This document shows positions 63,796-64,000 of a stretch of DNA of 64,000 nt, piece by piece. Every line of letters begins with the position of its first letter. Position 1 is the stretch's first letter. The stretch lies in NCBI GenBank assembly GCA_026770025.1, contig JAMXDE010000024.1, positions 372,001 through 436,000 on the forward strand, given 5' to 3'. The position numbers were made by a program, and so were the translations under genes. Source of the DNA: Craspedostauros australis (Eukaryota > Bacillariophyta > Bacillariophyceae > Mastogloiales > Achnanthaceae). The notes beneath the pieces are model-generated. The model made no database searches and was not told where the DNA came from. It was given only the letters and a program-made list of their open reading frames with translations.

Positions 63796-64000
63796 CTTCG
63801 GTTTCCACGTGATCTTTGCTTGGTTGTGGTTTGCTGGAATGCTGTTTCTTTCCTCTCGAATTTGGACGAGCGGTTTACTATTGCTCGTATTTGCTTCAAG
63901 GCTCCTTCACACTCGTGGCTGGATTGGTACTTTCGGTTGTGTTGATGTCGTCCCTTGCGCCTTGGCGTTCATGCAGGAGGATCGTGCTGCACGGTTGCGC
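63796..64000. other. Upstream flank of the secreted-protein gene
   Basis: 205 bases to the window edge. Expected promoter or leader of the minus-strand gene; no motif seen. Confidence 0.4.

Noticed and set aside
1-64000. tRNA, rRNA or spliceosomal RNA genes
   Set aside because: I looked for tRNA B-box-like GGTTCGA contexts and long conserved rRNA stretches; no hit had the flanking structure.

Overview
The window is nuclear DNA of a eukaryote, most likely a diatom, possibly a pennate one close to Seminavis. This is inferred from several signs together: intron-poor genes with canonical GT..AG introns, copia-type retrotransposons, a membrane nucleotidyl cyclase fused to a cyclic-nucleotide phosphodiesterase, secreted proteins with Pro-Thr repeats, and many Asp/Gln/Ser-rich proteins of unknown function. 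The species itself cannot be proven from the sequence.

Left end (1-12.2 kb): an old, broken copia element on the minus strand is split by a young copia element on the plus strand. The young element (1524-8286) has two 534-bp LTRs that read as identical and is flanked by the 5-bp duplication ATATT. Its gag-pol frame is open for about 1,800 codons except for one TAG inside gag. Removing it restores the reading frame of the old element, which otherwise carries four in-frame TGA stops and one frameshift.

12.2-23.3 kb: two tandem paralogous genes encode about 1,370-residue ATPases (AAA_16/PknK-like NTPase followed by a long helical-repeat region). 23.3-25.0 kb: a non-autonomous foldback transposon with a 60-bp perfect terminal inverted repeat and a 9-bp target duplication, Mutator-like in these features.

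25-33 kb: a three-exon secreted lytic polysaccharide monooxygenase-like gene, convergent with a five-exon gene for a two-TM receptor cyclase fused to a phosphodiesterase. 32.6-39.8 kb holds no gene I can support.

39.8-54.3 kb: a PWWP-like protein, a tiny three-exon gene (66 aa) assembled here from splice sites, an alpha-fucosyltransferase-like (GT10) type II membrane protein, and three low-complexity hypothetical proteins.

54.3-64 kb: an intact 848-aa mariner-like transposase ORF flanked by two pentanucleotide microsatellites, then a secreted Pro-Thr/Cys-rich gene on the minus strand broken by four in-frame TGA codons and a frame change. The genes do not form one pathway. The common theme is mobile-element activity and decay around signalling and secreted-protein genes.
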